Assembly (NCBI GenBank): GCA_001770785.1
Contig: MERZ01000339.1
Location: forward strand, 11,553-34,701
Origin: Burkholderiales bacterium RIFCSPHIGHO2_12_FULL_61_11
Lineage (GTDB): Bacteria; Pseudomonadota; Gammaproteobacteria; Burkholderiales; Burkholderiaceae_C
Length of the DNA: 23,149 bases
Direction of reading: 5' to 3'
Shown in pieces: positions 17,349 through 23,149 of the stretch. How positions within the stretch are numbered: position 1 is the first letter of the stretch; each line of letters begins with the position of its first letter. Below the pieces are notes generated by a model. That model was not told the DNA's origin. It ran no database searches and saw only the letters and a program-made list of their open reading frames with translations. Made by a program: the position numbers and the translations under genes.

Positions 17349-18578
17349 ATGAGCATCGAAATGATTGAAATCGAAGAGTTCAACCAGGGCACACAGATCA
17401 AGGTGATCGGTGTCGGTGGTGGTGGCGGCAACGCGGTCGGGCACATGATTGATTGCGGCGTGCAATGCGTCGAGTTCATCTGCGCCAACACCGACGCGCA
17501 GGCGCTCGGCCGCGCCAGCGCGCACAAGACCATCCAGCTGGGCAGCAGCGGACTGGGTGCAGGCAGCAAGCCCGACAAGGGCCGCGACGCGGCCGAACTG
17601 GCGGTTGACGACATTCGCAGCGCCATTGCCGGCGCGCACATGCTGTTCATCACGGCCGGCATGGGCGGCGGTACCGGTACCGGTGCAGCACCCGTGATTG
17701 CACGCGTGGCCAGGGAGATGGGCATTCTGACGGTCGGCGTGGTGACCAAGCCGTTCGAATTCGAATGTGGCCGCCGCATGACCAATGCCGATCTCGGCCT
17801 GGCCGAGCTGGAGGCCAATGTCGACTCGCTGATCGTCGTGCTCAACGAAAAGCTGCTGGAAGTGCTTGGCGATGACGTGACCCAGGATGAAGCCTTTGCC
17901 CATGCCAACGACGTGCTGAAAAATGCCGTGGGCGGCATTGCCGAGATCATCAATGTTCCCGGCCACGTCAACGTTGACTTTGAAGACGTTCGCACCGTGA
18001 TGGGCGAGCCCGGCAAAGCCATGATGGGAACGGCCAAGGCCAACGGCCCTGACCGTGCGCGCATCGCCGCCGAGCAGGCAGTGGCCTGCCCCTTGCTTGA
18101 AGGCATAGACCTGTCGGGCGCCAAGGGGGTTCTGGTGCTGATCAGCGCGGCCAAAGGCTCACTCAAATTGAGTGAGTCCAAGCTGGCGATGAACACCATC
18201 CGCGCCTATGCGTCGCCCGATGCGCATGTGATCTATGGCACGGCTTACGACGATGAACTCGGGGACGACATCCGTGTCACGGTGGTTGCCACGGGCCTGT
18301 CCCGCCAGGGTGTGCGTCGCCACGCACCGCCGCTGCAGGTCTTGCGCACGGGCACCGACAACGTGTCGTTCAATATGCCCAGCCTCAATGCGCTGTCAGG
18401 TGCGAGCGGCGCAGCGCAAACCACCATGGGTTCGGCGCAAACCGATTACGGCAACCTGGATATCCCCAAGGTCTGGCGCACCAACCGCACCCAGGCCGCA
18501 GCCAAGGTCGATGCGCTGTCTTCCGGCGGCATGGATGACTTCGAGATTCCCGCTTTCCTGCGCAAGCAAGCAGACTGA
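17349..18578 (+). CDS. ftsZ: Cell division GTPase FtsZ
   Basis: A 409-residue tubulin homologue that forms the Z-ring. Seen: the N-terminal VIGVGGGGGNAV (19-30), NTDAQAL (47-53), the tubulin signature GGGTGTGAAP (106-115), the T7 region around DFEDVRTVM, a short variable linker, and the C-terminal peptide DDFEIPAFLRKQ that binds FtsA and other partners. The start is ATG 17349 (MSIEMIEIEEF) with AGGAGG six nt upstream; an in-frame ATG at 17286 adds 21 residues unlike the family. Cysteines at 36, 40 and 140 stand where I would expect other residues (Gly at 40 and 140). Confidence 0.98.
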   Translation: MSIEMIEIEEFNQGTQIKVIGVGGGGGNAVGHMIDCGVQCVEFICANTDAQALGRASAHKTIQLGSSGLGAGSKPDKGRDAAELAVDDIRSAIAGAHMLFITAGMGGGTGTGAAPVIARVAREMGILTVGVVTKPFEFECGRRMTNADLGLAELEANVDSLIVVLNEKLLEVLGDDVTQDEAFAHANDVLKNAVGGIAEIINVPGHVNVDFEDVRTVMGEPGKAMMGTAKANGPDRARIAAEQAVACPLLEGIDLSGAKGVLVLISAAKGSLKLSESKLAMNTIRAYASPDAHVIYGTAYDDELGDDIRVTVVATGLSRQGVRRHAPPLQVLRTGTDNVSFNMPSLNALSGASGAAQTTMGSAQTDYGNLDIPKVWRTNRTQAAAKVDALSSGGMDDFEIPAFLRKQAD

Positions 18579-18600
18579 TCAGGCGCGTTGATTTTTCATT

Positions 18601-18640
18601 CTCCCTCTCCCTCCCCTTCTGGGAGAGGGCTGGGGTGAGA
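18601..18640 (+). repeat. CCCTCTCCC/GGGAGAGGG palindromic intergenic repeat
   Basis: A perfect 9-bp inverted repeat (CCCTCTCCC 18603-18611, GGGAGAGGG 18621-18629) with a 9-nt loop, followed by CTGGGGTGAGAG. This is recognisable as the widespread proteobacterial intergenic palindrome of the form CCCTCTCCC-loop-GGGAGAGGG-TTGGGGTGAGGG. It lies 24 bp after the ftsZ stop. It could end dcw transcripts or stabilise their 3' ends, but no T-tract follows on either strand, so it is not a canonical intrinsic terminator. Confidence 0.7.
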
Positions 18641-18677
18641 GCAAGCGGGCGCACACTGCATCGCCACTCCGCCCCCG

Positions 18678-18714
18678 TTCCACGCTTAGCGCGTGCGCCA
18701 ACTAAAATAGCATC
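18678..18714 (+). promoter_or_regulatory. Candidate lpxC promoter with -10 at leaderless spacing
   Basis: TAAAAT at 18703-18708 is a good -10 box. Its last base is seven bases before the A of the lpxC ATG, the usual -10 to +1 distance, so transcription could begin at the start codon itself. The best upstream element is a poor TTCCAC (18678-18683) at 19 bp spacing. No Shine-Dalgarno sequence precedes the ATG, which fits leaderless expression. Confidence 0.45.
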
Positions 18715-19650
18715 ATGCTGGCTCAAAGAACCCTTAAATCCCTGACCAAGGCTGTCGGCGTGGGCCTGCACAGTGGCCAGCGGGTCGAGCTGACTTTTCG
18801 GCCGGCCGCGCCTGATACGGGCATTGTGTTCAGGCGCGTCGATTTGCCGCAGCCGGTAGATATCGTCGTTTCGGCGCAGGCTGTGACCGATACCCGGCTG
18901 GCGTCCACCATTTCGAGTGGTAGCGCCAAGGTGCATACCGTCGAGCACCTGATGTCGGCTTGCGCCGGCTTGGGGCTGGACAATTTATACATCGACATCA
19001 CGGCTGACGAGGTGCCGATTCTTGACGGCTCTGCCTCTTCTTTTGTGTTTTTGCTGCAATCGGCCGGCATTGAGCTGCAGGCCGCGCCCAAGCGCTTCAT
19101 CCGGGTGCTCAAGCCGGTCGAAGTGCGTGAAGGCAGCGGTGCGGGCGAGGGGGCGACGGTCAAGTGGGCGCGCCTGGACCCCTATGAAGGCTACAAACTG
19201 AGTTTTGAAATCGACTTTGACCACCCGGCCGTGGATTTGACGGGTCAGCGCGTGGCCTTCGATTTGGGCTCAGGCTCCTACTCCCGCGATATCGCCAGGG
19301 CCCGCACCTTCGGCTTCACCAAAGACGTGGAAATGATGCGGGCCAACGGGCTGGCCCTGGGCGGCGGTCTTGATAACGCCATCGTCATGGACGACTACAA
19401 GGTGCTTAACAGCGAGGGTCTGCGCTACAACGATGAGTTTGTGAAGCACAAAATCCTCGACGCCATGGGCGATCTGTACCTGCTGGGCAAACCTCTGCTG
19501 GCCGCCTACAGCGCATTCCGCTCGGGCCACGCCATGAACAACCAGTTGCTTCGCGAACTGCTTTTGCACAAGGACGCCTGGGAGGTGGTGACCTTTGAAG
19601 ACGAGAAACGCGCACCCGCCGGTTTTGCAACCCTGGCGCGCGCCTGGTAG
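18715..19650 (+). CDS. lpxC: UDP-3-O-acyl-N-acetylglucosamine deacetylase LpxC
   Basis: A 311-residue zinc deacetylase catalysing the committed step of lipid A synthesis in the cytoplasm. The zinc ligands are H78 (in HTVEHLM) and H245/D249 (in [10 protein letters not shown]), and the catalytic histidine H272 is in SGHAMNN; these match the E. coli H79/H238/D242/H265 arrangement. The start ATG 18715 gives [10 protein letters not shown], the normal family N-terminus. It follows ftsZ as in E. coli but is separated from it by a palindromic repeat and has its own promoter, so it may be transcribed separately from dcw. Confidence 0.97.
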   Translation: MLAQRTLKSLTKAVGVGLHSGQRVELTFRPAAPDTGIVFRRVDLPQPVDIVVSAQAVTDTRLASTISSGSAKVHTVEHLMSACAGLGLDNLYIDITADEVPILDGSASSFVFLLQSAGIELQAAPKRFIRVLKPVEVREGSGAGEGATVKWARLDPYEGYKLSFEIDFDHPAVDLTGQRVAFDLGSGSYSRDIARARTFGFTKDVEMMRANGLALGGGLDNAIVMDDYKVLNSEGLRYNDEFVKHKILDAMGDLYLLGKPLLAAYSAFRSGHAMNNQLLRELLLHKDAWEVVTFEDEKRAPAGFATLARAW

Positions 19651-19671
19651 CGCGATCAAGGACTTCACGCC

Positions 19672-19848
19672 ATGGTGCTTGCCCGCTCGATCATCCTGCT
19701 GTTGCTGCTGGCAGTGATTGTGTTGTTCGTTTTTTACGCCGTGACCGGTCAAGACCGCTTCAAGCGGCGCGGCCTGATCATCCTCAAGTGGACGCTGATA
19801 GCTGCGTTTGGATTTTTTGCGGTACTGATTGCGCAGCGCATTGGCTGA
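19672..19848 (+). CDS. Small two-helix membrane protein (58 residues)
   Basis: ATG 19672 is preceded by AAGGA (19658-19662) nine nt upstream and opens a 58-codon frame to TGA 19846-19848. The product has a leucine/valine-rich helix at about residues 4-23, a short charged loop (GQDRFKRRG, 26-34) and a second helix at about 35-54. This gives two membrane spans with a basic turn, which by the positive-inside rule would face the cytoplasm. It lies 21 bp after lpxC on the same strand, so it is probably co-transcribed, and stops 11 bp before the convergent ruvC end. I do not recognise a named family; no function can be assigned. The frame, ribosome site and membrane pattern together make a real gene likely. 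Confidence 0.75.
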   Translation: MVLARSIILLLLLAVIVLFVFYAVTGQDRFKRRGLIILKWTLIAAFGFFAVLIAQRIG

Positions 19849-19859
19849 GCGGCGATGCG

Positions 19860-20408
19860 TCAGTAGTGGCGCCCTGCCTTGTAAGACGCGCTCGAATTGG
19901 GATTCAGTGCGGTGGCTGCCGCCAAAATAGCCGCCGAACGCCCGACATGGGCGTGGGTAATCGCCAGTCCAAGCGCGTCGGCCGCATCCTTTCCCGGCAA
20001 CGCTGGCAGTTTCAGGAGGCGCATGACCATCTCCTGCACCTCGGCTTTACCGGCCTTGCCATAGCCCGCCACGGCTTTTTTCATTTGCAGCGCGGTGTAT
20101 TCGGCGACCAGCAGATCGCACGACACCAGCCCCGTGATGCAGGCACCGCGCGCCTGGCCTAGCAGCAGCGTGGCCTGCGGGTTGACGTTGACAAACACAA
20201 TCTCCACCGACGCAACATCGGGCTGGTAGCGCTGCACCACTTCGCGCACGCCGTTGAACAGAACTTTTAGCCGGCCCGGCAAATCGCTGCGCTCCAGGTG
20301 CGTGGTCTTGATGGTGCCGCTGGCCACGTAATTCAAATGCGGGCCGTCCACATCGACCACGCCAAAACCGGCGATTTGCAAGCCAGGATCAATTCCAAGG
20401 ATTCGCAT
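19860..20408 (-). CDS. ruvC: Crossover junction endodeoxyribonuclease RuvC
   Basis: A 182-residue Holliday junction resolvase with an RNase H-like fold. The four acidic catalytic residues are visible: D7 (ILGIDPGL), E69 (ASVEIVF), D141 and D144 ([16 protein letters not shown]), with the same spacing as E. coli D7/E66/D138/D141. Residues [15 protein letters not shown] form the family helix. The start ATG is at 20406-20408; no clear ribosome site precedes it. ruvA and ruvB are not next to it in this window. It converges on the small membrane gene with only 11 bp between stops and no terminator visible there. Confidence 0.97.
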   Translation of the reverse strand: MRILGIDPGLQIAGFGVVDVDGPHLNYVASGTIKTTHLERSDLPGRLKVLFNGVREVVQRYQPDVASVEIVFVNVNPQATLLLGQARGACITGLVSCDLLVAEYTALQMKKAVAGYGKAGKAEVQEMVMRLLKLPALPGKDAADALGLAITHAHVGRSAAILAAATALNPNSSASYKAGRHY

Positions 20409-20538
20409 AAGCTGTAAATTCAGGAGCTAATAATGCCCGTCAGTATTGGGCCAAATTGCAAAATGGCACTGAACTGAGGGGGAAAATTGAAACGGCAAGG
20501 CAGCGCGCACCGGCATTGAGTCGCCCCCGGCCGAGGGT
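20409..20538. other. ruvC-mtgA spacer
   Basis: 130 bp between the mtgA stop and the ruvC start, both on the minus strand. It should hold the ruvC promoter, but I see only a weak pair on the minus strand (TTGGCC and TATTAG with 16 bp between). On the plus strand AGGAG (20422-20426) precedes a 14-codon frame (20433-20477), considered under findings. No terminator hairpin with a T-tract is evident. Confidence 0.4.
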
Positions 20539-21285
20539 TCAAGGAGGTTCCACGTCGCCCATGCGTGCCGTGATGGTGTTGGCGCGCGAGGCGAGGTAAC
20601 CCGAATTGACGCGGGTTTCAAAATATTTGGGGCGTGGCAGCATCACGGCCAGGCGGGCTGCTTCGTGGGCGCTCAATTTTGATGCGGGCTTTCGGTAGTA
20701 ATGCTGGGCGGCGGCTTCCGCGCCAAAAATGCCTTCGCCCCACTCCACGCTGTTGAGGTAGATTTCGAGAATGCGTTGCTTGGGTAACAGGGTTTCCAGC
20801 AATACCGTTAGCACCAGCTCCTGGCCTTTGCGCAATAGCGTGCGTTCGCCCGACAGAAACAGGTTTTTGGCGAGTTGCTGCGTGATGGTGGAGCCGCCGA
20901 CGATTTTGGGCGGCTTCACCTTAGGCGCGGCGGACTTGGTGGGCGGGCGGCTGGTGGATTGCGCGGCGCGCTGCTCGGCCCTGGCATTTTTTTCCCAGGC
21001 TTTTTCAAGCGCCGCCATGTCCACGCCCTCGTGCTCGATGAAACTGGCGTCTTCGGAAGCGATGACCGCCCGCTTCAGGTTGTCCGACAGCGCCGCATAC
21101 GGCACCCACTGCTGACGCCATTTCAGTGCGCCGGCATGGCTGGCAAGCTGGTAAGCCTCGGAGCGCTGAAAAGCGGTGGACTCGGGGTTCAGCACGGCCA
21201 TCACGGCGATGCGCGCCACAAAATAGAGTTGCAGGGCCAGTGCGGCCAGCAGGGCCAGACCGAGCAGCCGCAGCAGCGCCCTCAT
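20539..21285 (-). CDS. mtgA: Monofunctional peptidoglycan glycosyltransferase MtgA
   Basis: A 248-residue GT51 enzyme that polymerises lipid II without a transpeptidase domain. One N-terminal membrane helix lies at about 5-30. The catalytic glutamate is E78 in ASEDASFIEHEGVD; GGSTITQQLAKNLFLSGERT (130-149), RKGQEL and ILEIYLNSVEWGEGIFGAEAAA are the other GT51 motifs. Between the first two motifs lies a Lys/Pro/Ala-rich segment (about 101-128) longer than in E. coli MtgA. I chose ATG 21285, which overlaps the aroE stop (ATGA) and begins directly before the membrane helix; longer starts run into aroE. Confidence 0.95.
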   Translation of the reverse strand: MRALLRLLGLALLAALALQLYFVARIAVMAVLNPESTAFQRSEAYQLASHAGALKWRQQWVPYAALSDNLKRAVIASEDASFIEHEGVDMAALEKAWEKNARAEQRAAQSTSRPPTKSAAPKVKPPKIVGGSTITQQLAKNLFLSGERTLLRKGQELVLTVLLETLLPKQRILEIYLNSVEWGEGIFGAEAAAQHYYRKPASKLSAHEAARLAVMLPRPKYFETRVNSGYLASRANTITARMGDVEPP

Positions 21286-22121
21286 CGTTGCAGCGCCCGC
21301 ATTTCCTGCAGCACCTGCGCGGAGGGCGGCCGCACCTTGCGCCACAGCGCAAACGATTCGGCCGCCTGCTCCACCAGCATGCCCAGGCCGTCCCGCGGAC
21401 TGGCACCGTGCTCCTTGGCCCAAGTCATGAAACCTGCTGCCGCAGGGCCGTACATCATGTCGTAAGCCAGCGCGCCGCGTTTCAAGACGTGGCGGTCAAC
21501 CGGCACCTCGGCGCCTGCCAGACTGCTCGCGCTGGCGTTGATGATCACATCAAAAGAGCCTTTTACCCCTTGCAAATCCTGCACAAGCAGTTCCGTTTTT
21601 TGTAGCACGCTTTGTAGTGAAGGGTGCGCCTTGTGGCGTTGCATCAGCGCGTCGGCGTTGGCGCGGGTGCGATTGACCAGCACCAGCCGGCGCGGCCCTG
21701 CTGCCAGCAGCGGGCCCAACACGCCCGCGCCCGCGCCACCCGCGCCGATCAGCAGCACATCACGCCCGGAAAGTGCAACGCCCGCATTGTTCTGGATGTC
21801 GTTGACCAGCCCGATGCCGTCGGTGTTGTCGGCGTGGACGGTACTAGCGTCAAAAACCAGCGTGTTGGCGGCCTCGGCCAGTTGCGCCCGCTCGGACCGC
21901 GTGCTGGCAGACCGAAAGGCCTCAAATTTGAAGGGAACCGTGACATTGCATCCGCGCGCGCCGCTTTGCAGCAGCTGCGCCAGCGTGGCCGCAAAGCCAT
22001 CGAGTGGTGTCAGCAAGCGTTCGTACTGCATCGCCTGGCCTGTCAGCTCGGCAAAGCGCGCCTGAATCAGCGGAGACTGGCTGTGGGCGATGGGGTTGCC
22101 CAGCACATAGTACTTATCCAT
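21282..22121 (-). CDS. aroE: Shikimate dehydrogenase AroE (read from internal ATG of the fused frame)
   Basis: From the ATG at 22121 the product is 279 residues, a normal AroE length. It reduces 3-dehydroshikimate to shikimate with NADPH. Seen: the shikimate-binding SQSP near residue 14, NVTVPFKFEAF with the catalytic lysine, NTDGIGLVND, the Rossmann loop LIGAGGAGAGVLG, NRT and VINASASSL. The frame stays open upstream into the TonB-like gene. No ribosome site precedes ATG 22121, so it may depend on coupling, slippage or cleavage of a fusion. About eight extra residues around LQSVLQKTELLVQ coincide with an AT-rich word shared with murG. The stop overlaps mtgA. Confidence 0.9.
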   Translation of the reverse strand: MDKYYVLGNPIAHSQSPLIQARFAELTGQAMQYERLLTPLDGFAATLAQLLQSGARGCNVTVPFKFEAFRSASTRSERAQLAEAANTLVFDASTVHADNTDGIGLVNDIQNNAGVALSGRDVLLIGAGGAGAGVLGPLLAAGPRRLVLVNRTRANADALMQRHKAHPSLQSVLQKTELLVQDLQGVKGSFDVIINASASSLAGAEVPVDRHVLKRGALAYDMMYGPAAAGFMTWAKEHGASPRDGLGMLVEQAAESFALWRKVRPPSAQVLQEMRALQR

Positions 22122-23018
22122 GATTGAAGGGGTTATCCGTGGGAAATCTCGGTGGCCGCAGTCGAAAAAAAAGCGGCTCGTGAGTTTTGTTTCAAGGGTC
22201 TCGTCCCGCGCGAACTTGAAGCGCGACACCACCACAATCTGGTCTGCCTTGCGGCGCATGGCATGGCTGAATCTGCCGAAGGGGGCCGTGCCGCGCACGA
22301 TACGCTGCGCCCGCCGGTCCAGCGTCAGGTTGCCCGAGGTTTGCACCACTTCGGTGTCCAGAACGCGGCCATCAAAATTGACCGTCAAGATCATGATGAG
22401 CTCGCCATAGAGCTTCCTGCCGGCCTGCTCGGGGAAATTGACGGTGCCCTTGTCCTCAATCTTGCGACGCAGCTCATCGTAATACACCGCATAAACCTCT
22501 TCGCGCGTGGCCGGGCTGATGTAACGTTTTTTGGGCCGCTCATTTTCTTCATTGATGCGCCTTTCAATCTCGGCCAGAAGTTTGATGAGCTGCTTGCGCT
22601 TTTCCTCGCGTTGGGCCTGCTCAGGGTTGTTGGCGGGCTGCGTCAGGTCCGGCGGCGGCAGCGAGGCGAGCTGTTTTTTAAGGTGCGCCAACAGCTGGGT
22701 TTGCTGCTCTTGCAGCGACTCGAGCTGGCGCTGCGCGTCCTCGGCTGCGTCGCCCAGTTCCATCAGCACCGAAGGTGGCAAGGGTGAAGTGGCGCGGCCT
22801 TTTTGCTGCTCGCCGCCTCCGGCAAGGGAGGCCTGCGCAATGGCCTTGGCAAAGTCCGGCTTTTCACTCGATTTGGCATTGACCAGAATCACTTCAAGCG
22901 GCGTGTCCTGAAACACGCGGTCAAATCGCTCGGGATCGACAAAACGCACGGTCAGCAGCACCGCATGAAAGGCGATGGAGGCGCCCAAGGCAATTTGCAA
23001 TGTGCTAAGTGATTTCAC
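21282..23018 (-). CDS. TonB-like periplasmic protein in one continuous frame with AroE (apparent fusion)
   Basis: From GTG 23018 (VKSLSTLQ) the frame runs 578 codons without a stop: about 299 residues of TonB-like protein, then all of AroE. The first part has one N-terminal membrane helix (about 7-25), a Gln/Glu-rich helical stretch (about 100-175, probably coiled coil) and a C-terminal TonB-type domain (about 185-280, with REEVYAVYYDELRRKIEDKG and GELIMILTVNFDGRVLDTEV). Such a protein would sit in the inner membrane facing the periplasm, which does not fit a cytoplasmic AroE tail. The join passes through eight T residues (22165-22172, minus strand). One T fewer gives a stop at 22133-22135; one more gives a stop at 22114-22116. 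Longer starts to 23126 overlap the upstream gene and are rejected. Confidence 0.7.
   Translation of the reverse strand: MKSLSTLQIALGASIAFHAVLLTVRFVDPERFDRVFQDTPLEVILVNAKSSEKPDFAKAIAQASLAGGGEQQKGRATSPLPPSVLMELGDAAEDAQRQLESLQEQQTQLLAHLKKQLASLPPPDLTQPANNPEQAQREEKRKQLIKLLAEIERRINEENERPKKRYISPATREEVYAVYYDELRRKIEDKGTVNFPEQAGRKLYGELIMILTVNFDGRVLDTEVVQTSGNLTLDRRAQRIVRGTAPFGRFSHAMRRKADQIVVVSRFKFARDETLETKLTSRFFFDCGHRDFPRITPSIMDKYYVLGNPIAHSQSPLIQARFAELTGQAMQYERLLTPLDGFAATLAQLLQSGARGCNVTVPFKFEAFRSASTRSERAQLAEAANTLVFDASTVHADNTDGIGLVNDIQNNAGVALSGRDVLLIGAGGAGAGVLGPLLAAGPRRLVLVNRTRANADALMQRHKAHPSLQSVLQKTELLVQDLQGVKGSFDVIINASASSLAGAEVPVDRHVLKRGALAYDMMYGPAAAGFMTWAKEHGASPRDGLGMLVEQAAESFALWRKVRPPSAQVLQEMRALQR
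22165..22172 (-). other. T8 homopolymer at the TonB-AroE junction
   Basis: Eight consecutive T on the coding (minus) strand directly after the codons for the TonB-like C-terminus (LTSR). It is the longest single-base run I noticed in the window, and changing its length by one base separates the two genes. It is therefore a candidate sequencing error, contingency tract or slippage site. Confidence 0.8.
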
Positions 23019-23027
23019 GGACAGGAG

Positions 23028-23033
23028 ATTATC
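23028..23033 (-). promoter_or_regulatory. Possible -10 box for the TonB-like gene
   Basis: GATAAT on the minus strand ends nine bases before the GTG start at 23018, so the mRNA leader would be only a few nucleotides. No Shine-Dalgarno sequence precedes the GTG, and no good -35 was found. Weak evidence on its own; it parallels the arrangement at lpxC. Confidence 0.3.
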
Positions 23034-23058
23034 GGGTCTGTAGCGGCTTTTCGCAGCG

Positions 23059-23149
23059 TTAGGCGGCGGCGGCAGGCGCATTGGCCGCATCGGCATCCCC
23101 GGCCGGTTCGTTGACATCAACGGCAATCGAGATCGGGCCAGCGGCCAGG
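23059..23149 (-). CDS. C-terminal end of an upstream gene (partial, right edge)
   Basis: On the minus strand a frame enters from the right edge and ends at TAA (23059-23061), giving about 29 residues beginning LAAGPISIAVDVNEP and ending in an Ala-rich tail. The GC-rich codons and its end 40 bp before the TonB-like start fit a real gene end. Exoribonuclease genes of the RNB family often precede this TonB/aroE block in Comamonadaceae, and an acidic/Ala-rich tail would fit, but so few residues cannot prove it. Confidence 0.5.
   Translation of the reverse strand, partial: LAAGPISIAVDVNEPAGDADAANAPAAAA

Noticed and set aside
17174..17368. 64-codon plus-strand frame bridging ftsA and ftsZ
   Set aside because: It overlaps both genes in a different frame and shows no membrane, domain or start signal; only its GGAGGAG-like stretch (17256-17262) is notable and belongs to the hairpin.
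16991..18199. 402-codon minus-strand frame opposite ftsA/ftsZ
   Set aside because: Ser/Pro/Ala-rich shadow of the ftsZ coding strand with no recognisable domain.
23019..23126. Upstream extension of the TonB-like frame to an ATG at 23126
   Set aside because: It would overlap the end of the neighbouring gene (stop at 23059), and the added Met/Pro/Arg-rich residues do not look like a TonB N-terminus; GTG 23018 begins right before the membrane helix.

Overview
The window holds a complete division and cell wall (dcw) cluster of a high-GC betaproteobacterium. The protein sequences (MraZ, MraY, FtsZ, the RuvC VNVNPQ motif), the gene order and the types of intergenic repeat all point to Burkholderiales, most likely family Comamonadaceae (Polaromonas/Rhodoferax/Variovorax-like). 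This placement rests on recognition of the sequences; no search was run.

Layout. Positions 3-725 carry the 3' part of a gene whose C-terminus resembles a STAS domain. A 428-bp intergenic region follows. It ends in a promoter overlaid by four GTG boxes exactly 10 bp apart, a very clear candidate operator for MraZ. From 1154 to 18578 the plus strand carries mraZ-rsmH-ftsL-ftsI-murE-murF-mraY-murD-ftsW-murG-murC-ddl-ftsQ-ftsA-ftsZ, the classic order. Most junctions are 4-bp start/stop overlaps, so the cluster looks like one translationally coupled operon. Two junctions depart from this: a 277-bp stretch of GC-rich Comamonadaceae-type repeat between rsmH and ftsL, and a 158-bp leader before ftsZ. 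A palindromic intergenic repeat (18601-18640) separates ftsZ from lpxC. lpxC has its own -10 box placed so that its mRNA could be leaderless. A 58-residue two-helix membrane protein follows lpxC.

From 19860 to the end the genes run on the minus strand and converge on lpxC: ruvC, mtgA, aroE, a TonB-like envelope protein, and the last 29 codons of a further gene at the right edge. The TonB-like protein and AroE lie in one uninterrupted 578-codon reading frame. The join passes through a T8 homopolymer, and adding or removing a single T would restore a stop just before or at the aroE start.

How the genes work together. MurC, MurD, MurE, MurF and Ddl build UDP-MurNAc-pentapeptide (MurE has the meso-DAP-type DNPR motif). 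MraY and MurG turn it into lipid II. FtsW/FtsI polymerise and cross-link it at the septum with FtsL and FtsQ, and FtsA/FtsZ form the ring. MtgA is an extra glycosyltransferase. LpxC commits to lipid A synthesis. I saw no mobile gene cassette, CRISPR array, tRNA or rRNA. The unusual content is regulatory and structural: the repeat invasion at rsmH-ftsL, the TonB-AroE read-through frame, repeat-like AT-rich words inside murG and aroE, and leaderless-type promoters.
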